Assembly: GCA_022825665.1 (NCBI GenBank)
Contig: JAJDWI010000109.1
Span: 1 to 43,043, forward strand
Length of the DNA stretch: 43,043 nt
Direction: 5' to 3'
Origin: Candidatus Poribacteria bacterium
Lineage (GTDB): Bacteria > Poribacteria > WGA-4E > WGA-3G
Shown here: positions 30,557 through 39,227 of the stretch, piece after piece
How the letters are laid out: each line of letters starts with the position of its first letter
Numbering within the stretch: position 1 is the stretch's first letter
Position numbers and translations under genes: made by a program
The notes under the pieces: generated by a model
The model's input: the letters and a program-made list of their open reading frames with translations, nothing else
Databases searched by the model: none
Told to the model about the DNA's origin: nothing

Positions 30557-30862
30557 TTGAGACTAAGTCGTGTGATTGAAACAATACGGCAAAAAGTTGT
30601 TAGGAATTTCTTTCAGGTAACTGAACACGCTTTTGATGAAATGCGAAATGACTCATTATCATTGGCAGATGTGAAAAATGCACTTCGGAGAGGTAAGATT
30701 GTCCAGAGATTTACACGGGATCCAAGAGGTATCCGGTATAGAATTAATGGTCCCGCTCGCGATAGGAGAGAAATCAATGTGATCTGCCGTATTCTGGATT
30801 CAGGTGAATTGCGTATTATCACAGTTTATGCAAAAGAGGAGAACAATAATGAAGGCTCATGA
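30557..30862 (+). CDS. DUF4258 domain protein (possible toxin)
   Basis: 101 residues starting at TTG, with an 'aagg' box about 11 nt upstream. The sequence (FQVTEHAFDEMRNDSLSLAD, RGKIVQRFTRDPRGIRYRI, LRIITVYAKEE) matches the DUF4258 family, which is RelE-like in fold and usually found as the toxin half of a toxin-antitoxin pair. The next gene overlaps it by 14 nt, as expected for such a pair. Activity is not proven by the sequence. Confidence 0.75.
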   Translation: MRLSRVIETIRQKVVRNFFQVTEHAFDEMRNDSLSLADVKNALRRGKIVQRFTRDPRGIRYRINGPARDRREINVICRILDSGELRIITVYAKEENNNEGS

Positions 30863-31085
30863 ATGCGAATATTGTAGTGGAGACATTCAGCCAAAGAAGG
30901 TCACTGTCAACCATTCTTATCAAGGTAAATTAGTCATTATTAAGGATGTACCGGTAGGTGTTTGTCAAGAATGTGGACAACGCTATTATGCAGCGGACAC
31001 ACTGGAAAAACTTGATACTTTGGCACAAAACAGTGACGCTGCGACTGAAAAAATATCCGTTCCAGTCATGGTGATGAATATCTAA
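30849..31085 (+). CDS. YgiT-type zinc finger protein (possible antitoxin)
   Basis: 78 residues. The N-terminus has two CxxC pairs (CEYC and CQEC, spaced by about 32 residues) forming a zinc ribbon like that of MqsA/YgiT antitoxins. Typical MqsA also has a C-terminal DNA-binding helix-turn-helix, which is not present in this short form. The start at 30849 overlaps the DUF4258 gene, and the toxin-then-antitoxin order is common for this family. It is therefore a good candidate for a DUF4258-YgiT pair. Confidence 0.78.
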   Translation: MKAHECEYCSGDIQPKKVTVNHSYQGKLVIIKDVPVGVCQECGQRYYAADTLEKLDTLAQNSDAATEKISVPVMVMNI

Positions 31086-31123
31086 TTTATTAGCAACGGA
31101 GGAATGTAATACGCCAAGATGAC

Positions 31124-31972
31124 TTACCTATACGCCTCTTTCACATTCCCCCAAGTCGTAGTAACTTTCCCTTCCGGCTCAACGTTAAGCGGATTCATCA
31201 GTCTCGTTAGGTCTGCTTCACTTAATGCCCTATTATAGATAACGATTTCATCAATCAACCCTTCAAACCAGTCAACATCTCTACCTCTACCGGTATCATC
31301 ATGATATTTTGTATGCTGGCTAACGTGCGCGATACCTATATCCTGTCCGTGTGCTTGAAGGTATGCCCCTTTCGTTTTATCAATAAGTCTTCCGTCCATC
31401 CACATTTCAAACTTGTCAGATTGAACTTTATTCGTGGCACTGCGGATAACCAACGCAACATAGTACCATCTTTTTGACTTTATGGTTGAAAAGATATAGG
31501 CTCCGTTCCAGTTGATACCTGGAACATTCCAAGCACCAACATACACCCTATTTTTATGAACATATATGGCTAAACCCTTCGTAATACCACCTGCTTCAAA
31601 AATAACTTGTTTCGATGATTGACCAGCATTTTCACAATAAAACAACGCGCCAACGGTGCGGTTAGAAAATGTCCCACCCGTGTTAATGCCGCGCGAATCC
31701 GGGATTTTAATACCTTGTCCGCCAACAAACTTCAACGCATTCCCACTAATACCCTTAACCATGGTAGGTTTTCCGATAAATGTACCATGTAATCTCCTGT
31801 TGGAACTATCCCTGGCAGAGCCATCGTTAAAATTCCAATATGCATCCGGTCTTGATGGAACAGCATATACATCCAAAGTAATCAAAGTTAAGAACATAGA
31901 CAAAACACCAATATGGCATAACGATAAAATGGAACACCAACGAGTTTTACTCGTGAATAATCTATACAACAC
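31124..31972 (-). CDS. Secreted LamG domain protein
   Basis: 282 residues starting at GTG with a strong AGGAGGAG box. The N-terminus is an export signal (hydrophobic HIGVLSMFLTLITLDVYA, about 20-37), then one LamG/concanavalin A-like domain (DAYWNFNDGSARDSSNRRLH, IVIYNRALSEADLTRLMN). The C-terminus (PEGKVTTTWGNVKEAYR) carries the tail shared with the proteins at 9038 and 14198. It likely binds an extracellular glycan. It is convergent with the DUF4258/YgiT pair. Confidence 0.88.
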   Translation of the reverse strand: MLYRLFTSKTRWCSILSLCHIGVLSMFLTLITLDVYAVPSRPDAYWNFNDGSARDSSNRRLHGTFIGKPTMVKGISGNALKFVGGQGIKIPDSRGINTGGTFSNRTVGALFYCENAGQSSKQVIFEAGGITKGLAIYVHKNRVYVGAWNVPGINWNGAYIFSTIKSKRWYYVALVIRSATNKVQSDKFEMWMDGRLIDKTKGAYLQAHGQDIGIAHVSQHTKYHDDTGRGRDVDWFEGLIDEIVIYNRALSEADLTRLMNPLNVEPEGKVTTTWGNVKEAYR

Positions 31973-32139
31973 AATTTTCTCCTCCTGTTAATCTCATCAT
32001 CAAACTAATAAATCATAGCAATCATCCAAATTATTAGCAACATAAATATATGATAAGGGCAGAGCCATTCAGTTTTTCAAATCCTATCATTTTCAATATT
32101 AAGCCTTCCTTTGTAGAAACACTCTCCGAAACGCGACCT

Positions 32140-32282
32140 CTTATCCTGTAAATCCTGAAATCTTGTCCATCTTGGTTCAGACAAACCAAAAAACTGAAAA
32201 CTACATAAAAGATACATGAAACCTATTGTTCCAAACCTCAGAACCCCTTCCATCCCTTCTTAACATCTGTTATAATACTACC
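32140..32282. repeat. Upstream flank of element 2
   Basis: Same modules, in the same order, as upstream of element 1: cctgaaatc / ggttcagacaa (near 32150-32187), acatgaaacc, ccttccatccc, then the extended -10 (TGTTATAAT; TATAAT at 32271-32276). The part before 32140 has a diverged 'ctgtaggagcg' type repeat near 32115. Confidence 0.5.
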
Positions 32283-32512
32283 ACTATGAAAAACAAAAAA
32301 CGCACACAATCCATATTCTCAACAAAATTCGTCACCCGTCACCCCAAAAATATCCACCCAAAAACCGACCATAACCAAGCAAATAAAAACGTACCAAACA
32401 GAAAATTTCAGAAAGTATCGTACACACTGATAAACCCAGTTCCAGACTGGCAAAACCCCAAAAACCAAAACGTACACAGAAACGAAAAACAGCCTTTTTG
32501 TGTACGTTTTTA
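32283..32512 (+). ncRNA. Candidate structured RNA element 2 (CGTACAC type)
   Basis: Counterpart of element 1 on the other strand. After the extended -10 box comes a conserved module of about 110 nt (start near the ATG at 32286, with the same 'atccatattctcaacaaaat' core). The following part is different and ends in a hairpin with perfect 12-bp arms (32467-32478 AAAACGTACACA and 32499-32510) and a short T-run. The motif ACGTAC recurs just after the conserved module (about 32388-32395) and TCGTACAC at 32418. The 75-codon ORF starting at 32286 has no ribosome site. Confidence 0.55.
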
Positions 32513-32529
32513 GAAGGAGCAAATAACCG

Positions 32530-32583
32530 ATGTCCTTACAAGAAAAGCACAAACAATTCTCCATCAGAAAAATCGGCAATTGA
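32530..32583 (+). CDS. Possible 17-residue ORF
   Basis: ATG at 32530 with GGAG 10 nt upstream; it encodes MSLQEKHKQFSIRKIGN and stops. It lies between the end of element 2 and the TonB receptor promoter. There is no support beyond the ribosome site; it may be a remnant. Confidence 0.2.
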   Translation: MSLQEKHKQFSIRKIGN

Positions 32584-32610
32584 ATGATGCTGAGTGGTAT
32601 CAAGGTGATT

Positions 32611-32639
32611 TTGATTATAGAATTAATATGTGATATACT
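32611..32639 (+). promoter_or_regulatory. Promoter (TTGATT-17-TATACT) of the TonB receptor gene
   Basis: TTGATT at 32611-32616, a 17-nt spacer and TATACT at 32634-32639, about 100 nt before the receptor start. Identical in both hexamers and spacing to the promoter at 30454. Confidence 0.7.
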
Positions 32640-32740
32640 AAGAAAGAATTCACCTCGTATTCACAGAAGTGTATGATATATCAAAATACTACCTTGACAT
32701 AATTAAGCAACACCTTAATTTCTATGACAAAGGGGAAAAT

Positions 32741-34975
32741 ATGAACATAGGTAAACAGATATGTATTTTAGTTGTTGCAGTTTTACTCGCTATATCTTTT
32801 ACAGTATTTGCAGAAGAAGAAACTGACGATGTATATATGTTAGAAGAGATAGTGGTCACTGCCCGAAAACGTGAGCAGTTATCTTTTGAAGTACCACTCT
32901 CCGTTTCAACTATTAGCGGTGACAAATCTGATGCAATACGATCATCTGGCATGGATCTACGATTTCTGTCTAACCGCACACCGAGCCTACAGATGGAATC
33001 ATCATTTGGTCGGGTGTTTCCACGATTTTATATACGTGGACTTGGCAATACAGACTTTGACCTGAATGCTTCTCAACCCGTATCAGTTCTCTACGATGGG
33101 GTTGTGTTGGAAAATGCACTCTTAAAAGGATTTCCCGCTTTTGACCTTCAACGGATAGAGGTACTGCGTGGACCTCAAGGCACACTGTTTGGTCGTAATA
33201 CACCTGCAGGTGCAGTGAAGTTTGAATCCGCGCGTCCAACACAGACATTAGATGGATATGGACGTATAAGTTATGGACGGTTTAATAGTGTCAATTTTGA
33301 AGGGGCAGTATCCGGACCGATTGTACCATCCGTGCTCTCAGCAAGATTTTCATTGCTTGCACAACACCGAGGAGATTGGATAGACAACGAACATACTAAT
33401 GAAGAGAATGTTCTCGGTGGACATCGTGACTTTGCGGCACGGTTACAGGTACTGTGGACACCTATACAGCAGTTGAAGACGTGGGTAAAAGTCCATGCAC
33501 GTGATCTTGATGGCACCGCGCGCATGTTTCGCGCAAACATCTTAGTACCAGGCGAGGGAGATCTGGCGGAAGATTTCGCACGTGACAACGTTTCACACGA
33601 CGGACAAAATGAACAAACGCTAAGGTCAGGTGGATTAACCGCAGAAATAAATTACGATATAGGGAACTTCCAACTTATATTGCTAACTGGGATGGAAAGT
33701 CTTACAACATTTTCGCGAGGAGATATTGACGGTGGATACGGTGCTGCGTTTCTTCCCTCAAGCGGTCCTGGCGTGATACCTTTTCCTTCTGAAACTGCTT
33801 CAGGTATTCCTTTGCTAAATCAGTTTAGTCAAGAAGTCCGATTGATGAGTACAGGAGAGAGTCGTCTCGCATATCAGATTGGATTGTACTACTTTTATGA
33901 ATTCGTGGAAATGGAGGATTACAATTACGATACTTTGGCTGGTGGTGCTCAAGATGGTTTGGCTCTACAAGAGCAGAAAGCAACAGCACAAGCAGCGTAT
34001 GCATCAACAACTTATCAATTGCTTGAAGATTTGGAGTTAGGTGCTGGTGTGCGTTTGTCTCATGATTCCAAAGACTATACTGCTTGGAGAGAGGAAGCAC
34101 CCGCTGTTACAGAAGCAGGCATACTTGATCCTATCCATCAAAATCCAGAAGATACGGTGTGGAGCGGTGATTTGAGTCTGCGTTATCAGGTTGCACCCAG
34201 CATACAGACTTATCTGCGTGCAGCAAGAGGATTCCGCGCACCCAGTATTCAGGGACGTTTGCTGTTTGGCAACGATGTGACGGTCGCGGATACGGAGACG
34301 ATTCTATCTGTTGAAGTCGGCACAAAGTTACGTCTGTTGGAACAACGATTACATCTGAATCTGGCAGCATTCAACTACAATATGCAAGATCAACAACTTA
34401 CAGCAGTGGGTGGAGAGACCAATTTCAATCGTTTGGTAAATGCTGATAATACCGTAGGACGCGGTCTTGAAGCAGAATTGCTATTTGCCCCAGTCAACGC
34501 GCTGCAACTTTCAGCAGGGTTAAGCTACAACTATACAAACATTGATGATCCGAATTTGGCAGTAGCAGGTTGCGGTGCACCGTGTAAAGTGCTGAATCCT
34601 CCCGGTTCCGTTGAGGGCACATTTTCTATAAACGGCAATAGACTCCCCCAAGCACCTACTTGGATCGCAGATGTGACATTGCGTTACATGCTTGAACTTT
34701 CAGGAGGTATCCGAATTGTCGCATCTACAGACTGGGCATATCGCAGTCGAGTGCAGTTTTTCCTCTACGATTCTGCGGAATACAGCGATGATTGGCTCTT
34801 AGAGGGTGGTGTTCGACTGGCATGCCAATTACCTGACAGAGACACAGAAATAGCACTTATAGGACGGAACATCCTAAACGATACCTCACCAACAGGTGGA
34901 ATTGATTTCAACAACCTAACAGGTTTTGTCAACGAACCTCGTTTTTGGAGCTTAGAATTGTTACGTCGTTTTTGA
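32741..34975 (+). CDS. TonB-dependent outer membrane receptor
   Basis: 744 residues from the ATG at 32741, chosen because an AGGGG ribosome site lies 5-9 nt ahead and a signal peptide follows (ICILVVAVLLAISFTVFA). A TonB box-like region (EEIVVTAR) comes next, then the plug (LRGPQGTLFGRNTPAGAV, FPRFYIRGLGN) and a 22-strand-type barrel whose C-terminus ends in the usual aromatic residue (LELLRRF). It imports a chelated metal, vitamin or glycan using TonB energy; the substrate is not evident. No SusD-like or transporter neighbour is present. Confidence 0.93.
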   Translation: MNIGKQICILVVAVLLAISFTVFAEEETDDVYMLEEIVVTARKREQLSFEVPLSVSTISGDKSDAIRSSGMDLRFLSNRTPSLQMESSFGRVFPRFYIRGLGNTDFDLNASQPVSVLYDGVVLENALLKGFPAFDLQRIEVLRGPQGTLFGRNTPAGAVKFESARPTQTLDGYGRISYGRFNSVNFEGAVSGPIVPSVLSARFSLLAQHRGDWIDNEHTNEENVLGGHRDFAARLQVLWTPIQQLKTWVKVHARDLDGTARMFRANILVPGEGDLAEDFARDNVSHDGQNEQTLRSGGLTAEINYDIGNFQLILLTGMESLTTFSRGDIDGGYGAAFLPSSGPGVIPFPSETASGIPLLNQFSQEVRLMSTGESRLAYQIGLYYFYEFVEMEDYNYDTLAGGAQDGLALQEQKATAQAAYASTTYQLLEDLELGAGVRLSHDSKDYTAWREEAPAVTEAGILDPIHQNPEDTVWSGDLSLRYQVAPSIQTYLRAARGFRAPSIQGRLLFGNDVTVADTETILSVEVGTKLRLLEQRLHLNLAAFNYNMQDQQLTAVGGETNFNRLVNADNTVGRGLEAELLFAPVNALQLSAGLSYNYTNIDDPNLAVAGCGAPCKVLNPPGSVEGTFSINGNRLPQAPTWIADVTLRYMLELSGGIRIVASTDWAYRSRVQFFLYDSAEYSDDWLLEGGVRLACQLPDRDTEIALIGRNILNDTSPTGGIDFNNLTGFVNEPRFWSLELLRRF

Positions 34976-35032
34976 GAATATCAAAGCAACCAATGTAATA
35001 CCATCTCAAAATAATAACTTTACACTAACAAA

Positions 35033-35358
35033 AAACGCGTTCGTAGTCGCGCAATTCATTGCGCATCTTACATTACATTCTGTAGGAGCGATTTCCGAAT
35101 CGCGACCCTACCACATGGACACTAAAGCCTCAGAGAGGCGACAGGTGTATAGCAAACAATGATACTAATACCGTTTCTAACATATAATGTCTCTGGTTTG
35201 TAGCACAGACTTTTAGTTTGTGTCCTAAAGGATTACGACCATAATAACCGTAAATGAGACAATAATTTATAGAAATGGTATAAGAAGCCCCAGAGGGGCG
35301 GAATGTGTATAGAATATGAAACTCCCAAACACAAAGCCCCAGCGGGGCGACAGGTAGA
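35033..35358. repeat. Intergenic repeats and three REP-like palindromes
   Basis: A copy of the 'gcgcaattcattgcgc' repeat without the insert (35033-35073), a 'ctgtaggagcgatttccgaa' repeat near 35089, and three same-orientation palindromes with tails: about 35125-35154, 35284-35312 and 35334-35358 (aagccccagaggggcg and variants, tail ga-aggtgtatag). These match those at 8901-8979. No gene is seen from 34976 to 35464. Confidence 0.65.
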
Positions 35359-35464
35359 ATAAACAGTCCTGATAGCAATCATTATGCTTCATTGAAACTA
35401 TTTTAGGTCTTCTAATACTCAATTCACGAGATTTATCTTGTTTTTTCACGGTAGGTAATGATAT

Positions 35465-37327
35465 TTACTTTTCAATTTCCGGATCTAATTCCTTCGCTTT
35501 AGCAAAATCCGCTTCTGCTGCTTCTTGCTGTCCGAGTTTCTCTTTTGCTTTACCCCGGTTGTTGTATGCTTCCACATCTTCAGGATTTAGTTTTATAGCC
35601 ATATCATAGTCTTCAATAGCACCTTCTAAATCACCGAGTGCTTTCTTGGCATTACCACGATTGTTATATGCACCCCAGTGTTTTGGGTTTAGTTTGATAG
35701 CGTTATCATAATCGTCTATGGCACTTTCTATATTATCAAGTGATTTCTTCACAAGTCCACGATTAAAGTATGCGTTTGCATATTCAGGATTTAGTTGTAT
35801 AGTATTAGTAAAGTCTTCAATAGCACCTTCTAAATCACCGAGTGCTTTCTTGCAAAGTCCACTATTATTGGACACAATCGCATTTTTTGAATCAAGTTGT
35901 CTTGAGTTATTGTAATCGTCTATTGCGCCTTCATAATCACCGAGTTTGTGCCTCAAATATCCGCGAGTATAGTATGCTTCGTTATTCTTCGGACTCATTT
36001 GTATAATCTTGCCATAGTCTGTAATCGCTTCCTCAAGGTCTCCAAGTGCCTCTTTTGCCTCTGCCCGAGTGTTATAGCATGCCAGTTGAAACTTGTCTCC
36101 TTCCGATTTCAGCCGGAGTGCTTCATTAATATCTTTCACTGTTTGTTCATATAGTCTTTTTGCCTTAGTTGTGTTCTCTTGTGTCGTTTCAAATTGTCCG
36201 AAGATATGTCTTGACCGTCCCCGTTCATAATAGGTCTTTGCACGCTTCGGTCCATGATGAATAGATTCAGTAAAATGGTTAATTCCCCGTATGTAATGCT
36301 TCCGTGCTTCTGACACATTTCCTTGATCAATTCTCGTTTTACCGACGAGAAACTCCATTTTCCCTTGAATTGCCAACCAATTCCCTTTATCCAAAAAGAA
36401 CCTAATTAATATGTGAATTATACGTTTGGTATACGTCTTTATAAATCTAAGTCTCCAGGATAAGAAAATCCCAAATGCTGAAAAACTGAACCTCTCCCGA
36501 TTGAGTCGGAGAGAAGTGAGAAAATCTGCAAATGCTGCATCGGACTTACCTAAGGCACTATTAACTATACCTCTATCTCTGTAGACATCTGCCCTATCAG
36601 GATTAAGTTCGAGGGCAGTGTCATAATGTGTTACTGCCTTTTTATATTCACCTTGCAACCTATAATCGGTACCTATATAGGATTCAATATAGGCACGTAT
36701 TCGTGAACGCTTTTGCCATACATCAAGCTGTTCAACCTCTTTGGTTTCCTCAAGTAGAAGTTTGAGAACACTTGTGGATACAGCTCGTCCTGAAATCGAT
36801 TCACTGTCCTCTACAGGTAGGTCTCCAGATTGTATCACGCCAATGACTTCACCTTTAGCATTCAGAATAGCACTCCCGCTATATCCTGGACCCGCGGAAT
36901 GCTTAAATTTTAACCATAAGTGCTTACCGCTATTTCGGATGTCATCTACAGTACCTTCAACATAGTCTACTTTTCCATCAGGGCAACCTATGAGACAAAC
37001 TCGGTCACCTTTCCGAACCTTATTGCTATCGCCAATTGGAAATGGTGTTCCATCTTCAGCAATCTTCAGGATAACCAAATCATTTATGTCATCAAAAGCT
37101 GTAATACCTTCAACGGTGTAAATTGCTTCTGTATCAACGTTTTTCGGAGTAACCGATGTAGCACCAGCGAGGACGTGAATGTTGGTGACAATTTTGTCAG
37201 GTTCAATGAAAAATCCAGTACCAATAGTTGTTATATTTTCATTTTCATATTTCGATTCCATAAGAACCGTTGTGCCTACGATTTCAACTAAGTTTTGCTG
37301 GGATAGATTATCTCTTTTTTGTTCCAT
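35465..37327 (-). CDS. Trypsin-like serine protease with TPR repeats
   Basis: 620 residues and no signal peptide, so probably cytoplasmic. Residues about 10-195 form a trypsin-like (S1C/HtrA-like) domain with an intact triad: H51 (TNIHVLAG), D83 (INDLVIL) and S150 (GYSGSA). A hydrophobic/basic segment (about 285-312) is followed by TPR repeats, with six clear ones at the C-terminus (pattern AIDDYNNSRQLD, NAYFNRGLVKK, ALGDLEGAIEDY). TPRs usually bind partner proteins, so this is a recognition arm on a protease. It lies next to a related protease-TPR gene and both end in the same tail (GQQEAAEADFAKAKE-DP). Confidence 0.85.
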   Translation of the reverse strand: MEQKRDNLSQQNLVEIVGTTVLMESKYENENITTIGTGFFIEPDKIVTNIHVLAGATSVTPKNVDTEAIYTVEGITAFDDINDLVILKIAEDGTPFPIGDSNKVRKGDRVCLIGCPDGKVDYVEGTVDDIRNSGKHLWLKFKHSAGPGYSGSAILNAKGEVIGVIQSGDLPVEDSESISGRAVSTSVLKLLLEETKEVEQLDVWQKRSRIRAYIESYIGTDYRLQGEYKKAVTHYDTALELNPDRADVYRDRGIVNSALGKSDAAFADFLTSLRLNRERFSFSAFGIFLSWRLRFIKTYTKRIIHILIRFFLDKGNWLAIQGKMEFLVGKTRIDQGNVSEARKHYIRGINHFTESIHHGPKRAKTYYERGRSRHIFGQFETTQENTTKAKRLYEQTVKDINEALRLKSEGDKFQLACYNTRAEAKEALGDLEEAITDYGKIIQMSPKNNEAYYTRGYLRHKLGDYEGAIDDYNNSRQLDSKNAIVSNNSGLCKKALGDLEGAIEDFTNTIQLNPEYANAYFNRGLVKKSLDNIESAIDDYDNAIKLNPKHWGAYNNRGNAKKALGDLEGAIEDYDMAIKLNPEDVEAYNNRGKAKEKLGQQEAAEADFAKAKELDPEIEK

Positions 37328-37348
37328 TAGTGTTTCTCTTACTTTCGT

Positions 37349-38086
37349 TTATTCGTTTGTAGACTTATTTTCAAATTTTGGGTCTATTTCCTTCGCTTTA
37401 GCAAAATCCGCTTCTGCTGCTTCTTGCTGTCCGAGTGCCTGTTTTGATAGTCCACGGTCATGGTAGTATAATGCCTTCTTTGAACTCAGACGTATGCATT
37501 CACTAAAATCAGCAATCGCGCCGTCGTGATCACCGAGTCCAGCCTTGGCAGCACCACGAGTATGATAGTATGCAGCTTTAGATTTGGAATCCTTTGTCAC
37601 CAACTCAAGTGCTGACTCTGCGTCAGATATTGTTTCTTGATATAGTTTTTGTGCTTCTACTTGATTTCCGTGTTCAGTTTCAAATTTACCCAACAGATAC
37701 TTTGTCCATCCACGACTATTATAGGTTCCAGCCACTTTCGGTTTTAAAGTAATACCCTCTGTAAAATCAGATATTGACTCCTGATATATCATTTTAGCTT
37801 TAGTTTTGTCACCTTTTTTCGCTTCTGAATTTGCAATACCAATCTTTGCATGTCCCTTAGATCTATACCAACCATATTTACCGAAAATTGTCCTTAGAAA
37901 CAGGATAAGAAGAAAACCACCCCAAATCCAAATACCTCTCCGCTTCCATGAAATATACTTCCGGAAATTGGACAGACTGAATGAAACGGGATCAAGTCGA
38001 CGTAAAGTGATCAAGTCTACTAATCCTCTGCCGAATGCCCAAAGTTCCATCCTTGCATCTGCGCGTCCTACATACGCTTTTATCAA
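37349..38086 (-). pseudogene. TPR part of a frameshifted protease-TPR gene
   Basis: The frame holds a membrane-spanning segment (WIWGGFLLILFLRTIFG) and TPR repeats ending GQQEAAEADFAKAKEIDP. Alone it has no natural start. Adding one G to the poly-G run (plus-strand CCCC at 38140-38143) joins it to the protease frame upstream and gives GDKLRKQGEFRKAIAHYDSA, a proper TPR start. It is therefore the 3' half of one gene of about 510 residues, broken by a one-base deletion or a homopolymer error. Confidence 0.75.
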
Positions 38087-38886
38087 TTCTGGGTTAAGTC
38101 CAATTGCAGAATCATAATGCGCGATTGCCTTTCTGAATTCCCCTGTTTTCGCAATTTATCACCTTCTTGGGTTTCGGTAAATGTGCGTATGTGTGGTAAT
38201 TTCTGCCACTCCTTTAACGGTATTGATTCCCCAGTGTTTTTGATTAATTTCTTTAGGGTGTTTGAAGGGATCGCATAACTATATACTTCATCACCGGAGG
38301 CATCTACTCCTATGGTCTCTCCACGACGATTAAAAATAGGACTCCCACTACTACCCCCAGTAGTGCCGATTTTCATGCGAATTCGCTGGTCTCTTCTCCG
38401 AGTAACATCAATAGCTCCGTGTATTATTTCAGCATTTCCATTGGGATAACCAACAGCACATATAACGTCTTCATCCATAATCTCAGCACTATCACCAAGC
38501 GTAAGCGGAATACCTTCACCAGCAACCTTTAACAGAATCAGGTCATTTTCAATGTCGTATGCCTCAACACTTTCTATCTGAAATCCTTCTTGTTTTCCAC
38601 CAAATTTCGCGATAATGGAAGATCTCCCCTGTACAACGTGAAAATTAGTGACTATCAGGTGCTTATCAACGAAAAAACCACTTGCATAACTTATATGCTC
38701 TTCAATAATTTGAGCAGATGAAACTTCATCAATTACTTCCTGTTGATATTTTGTAGGGTTATCCACCTCAAAAGATACAACATAATCACTATATGATGCT
38801 GGTTTCCATAACTCTAAACGAACAACAGAATTAGCTAAGGCATTTTCAGCAATCTGTTGTAAAGTTAGATCTTTATTTCGTTCCAT
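38083..38886 (-). CDS. Trypsin-like serine protease part (frameshifted)
   Basis: Starts at 38886 (M16 of the longest frame), where an AAGGAC box lies ahead and the N-terminus aligns with the paralogue (MERNKDLTLQQ against MEQKRDNLSQQ). The triad is intact: H98 (TNFHVV), D130 (ENDLILL) and S195 (GGSSGSP), numbered from the first ATG of the frame. After 'EGDKLRKQGNSE' the frame runs into unrelated residues and stops at 38083; the TPR part continues in another frame. The upstream promoter and ileS leader face away from it. Confidence 0.8.
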   Translation of the reverse strand: MERNKDLTLQQIAENALANSVVRLELWKPASYSDYVVSFEVDNPTKYQQEVIDEVSSAQIIEEHISYASGFFVDKHLIVTNFHVVQGRSSIIAKFGGKQEGFQIESVEAYDIENDLILLKVAGEGIPLTLGDSAEIMDEDVICAVGYPNGNAEIIHGAIDVTRRRDQRIRMKIGTTGGSSGSPIFNRRGETIGVDASGDEVYSYAIPSNTLKKLIKNTGESIPLKEWQKLPHIRTFTETQEGDKLRKQGNSERQSRIMILQLDLTQN

Positions 38887-38948
38887 AACGTTGTCCTTTT
38901 TACTATGTCCATTATACACCAAATCACTCAAGGTTTATACAAAAAGAT

Positions 38949-38978
38949 TTGACATGATACCATCCCGTATAGTATCAT
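38949..38978 (+). promoter_or_regulatory. ileS promoter (TTGACA-18-TATCAT)
   Basis: TTGACA at 38949-38954 and TATCAT at 38973-38978. Transcription would start near 38985, about 30 nt before the leader ORF and 240 nt before ileS. Confidence 0.7.
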
Positions 38979-39015
38979 ATAAGCGTAGAAACGCAATTTC
39001 ACTTAGGATTATCAG

Positions 39016-39129
39016 ATGTTTTTTCAATCGCTTACCACACAGACATTGCAGCCCAATACTACCCCACATCAAGACTCCCTTCGCGCCATACGAATTATTA
39101 CTGCTATTCGTCGTGCTGTGGTGGGCTAA
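39016..39129 (+). CDS. ileS leader peptide (attenuator ORF)
   Basis: A 37-codon ORF with a ribosome site AGGA 7 nt before the ATG. The C-terminal end reads RAIRIITAIRRAVVG: four isoleucine codons (residues 25, 27, 28 and 31) and two valine codons just before the stop, the usual build of a leader peptide that senses a charged tRNA. The bases of its last three codons (GTGGTGGGC, 39118-39126) can pair with the 5' arm of the terminator at 39160-39168 (nine pairs, one G-U). A ribosome stalled at the Ile codons would leave that region free; one at the stop codon would cover it. Confidence 0.7.
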   Translation: MFFQSLTTQTLQPNTTPHQDSLRAIRIITAIRRAVVG

Positions 39130-39156
39130 TCGCAAGCAGATAAGAAGTATTATTGT

Positions 39157-39203
39157 AACGCCCATCACTGAAACAGACATTTCGGTGGGGCGTTTTGTTT
39201 TTT
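39157..39203 (+). terminator. Attenuator terminator before ileS
   Basis: AACGCCC (39157-39163) plus CAC pair with GTG plus GGGCGTT (39185-39194), with a 2-nt bulge and a 16-nt loop, followed by TTGTTTTTT. It lies between the ileS promoter and the ileS start and has no complete gene in front of it on this strand other than the leader ORF. The 5' arm can alternatively pair with 39118-39126. Confidence 0.78.
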
Positions 39204-39227
39204 AAAGACTACATAAGGAAATATCGC

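Noticed and set aside
38891-39205. 104-residue plus-strand ORF ahead of ileS
   Set aside because: It starts inside the oppositely directed protease gene, runs through the promoter and terminator, and has no ribosome site. The 37-codon leader ORF in another frame fits the region better.
38985-39227. T-box riboswitch for ileS
   Set aside because: The conserved T-box sequence (AGGGUGGNACCGCG-like) and specifier-loop features were not found; the leader ORF and pairing segments explain the region instead.
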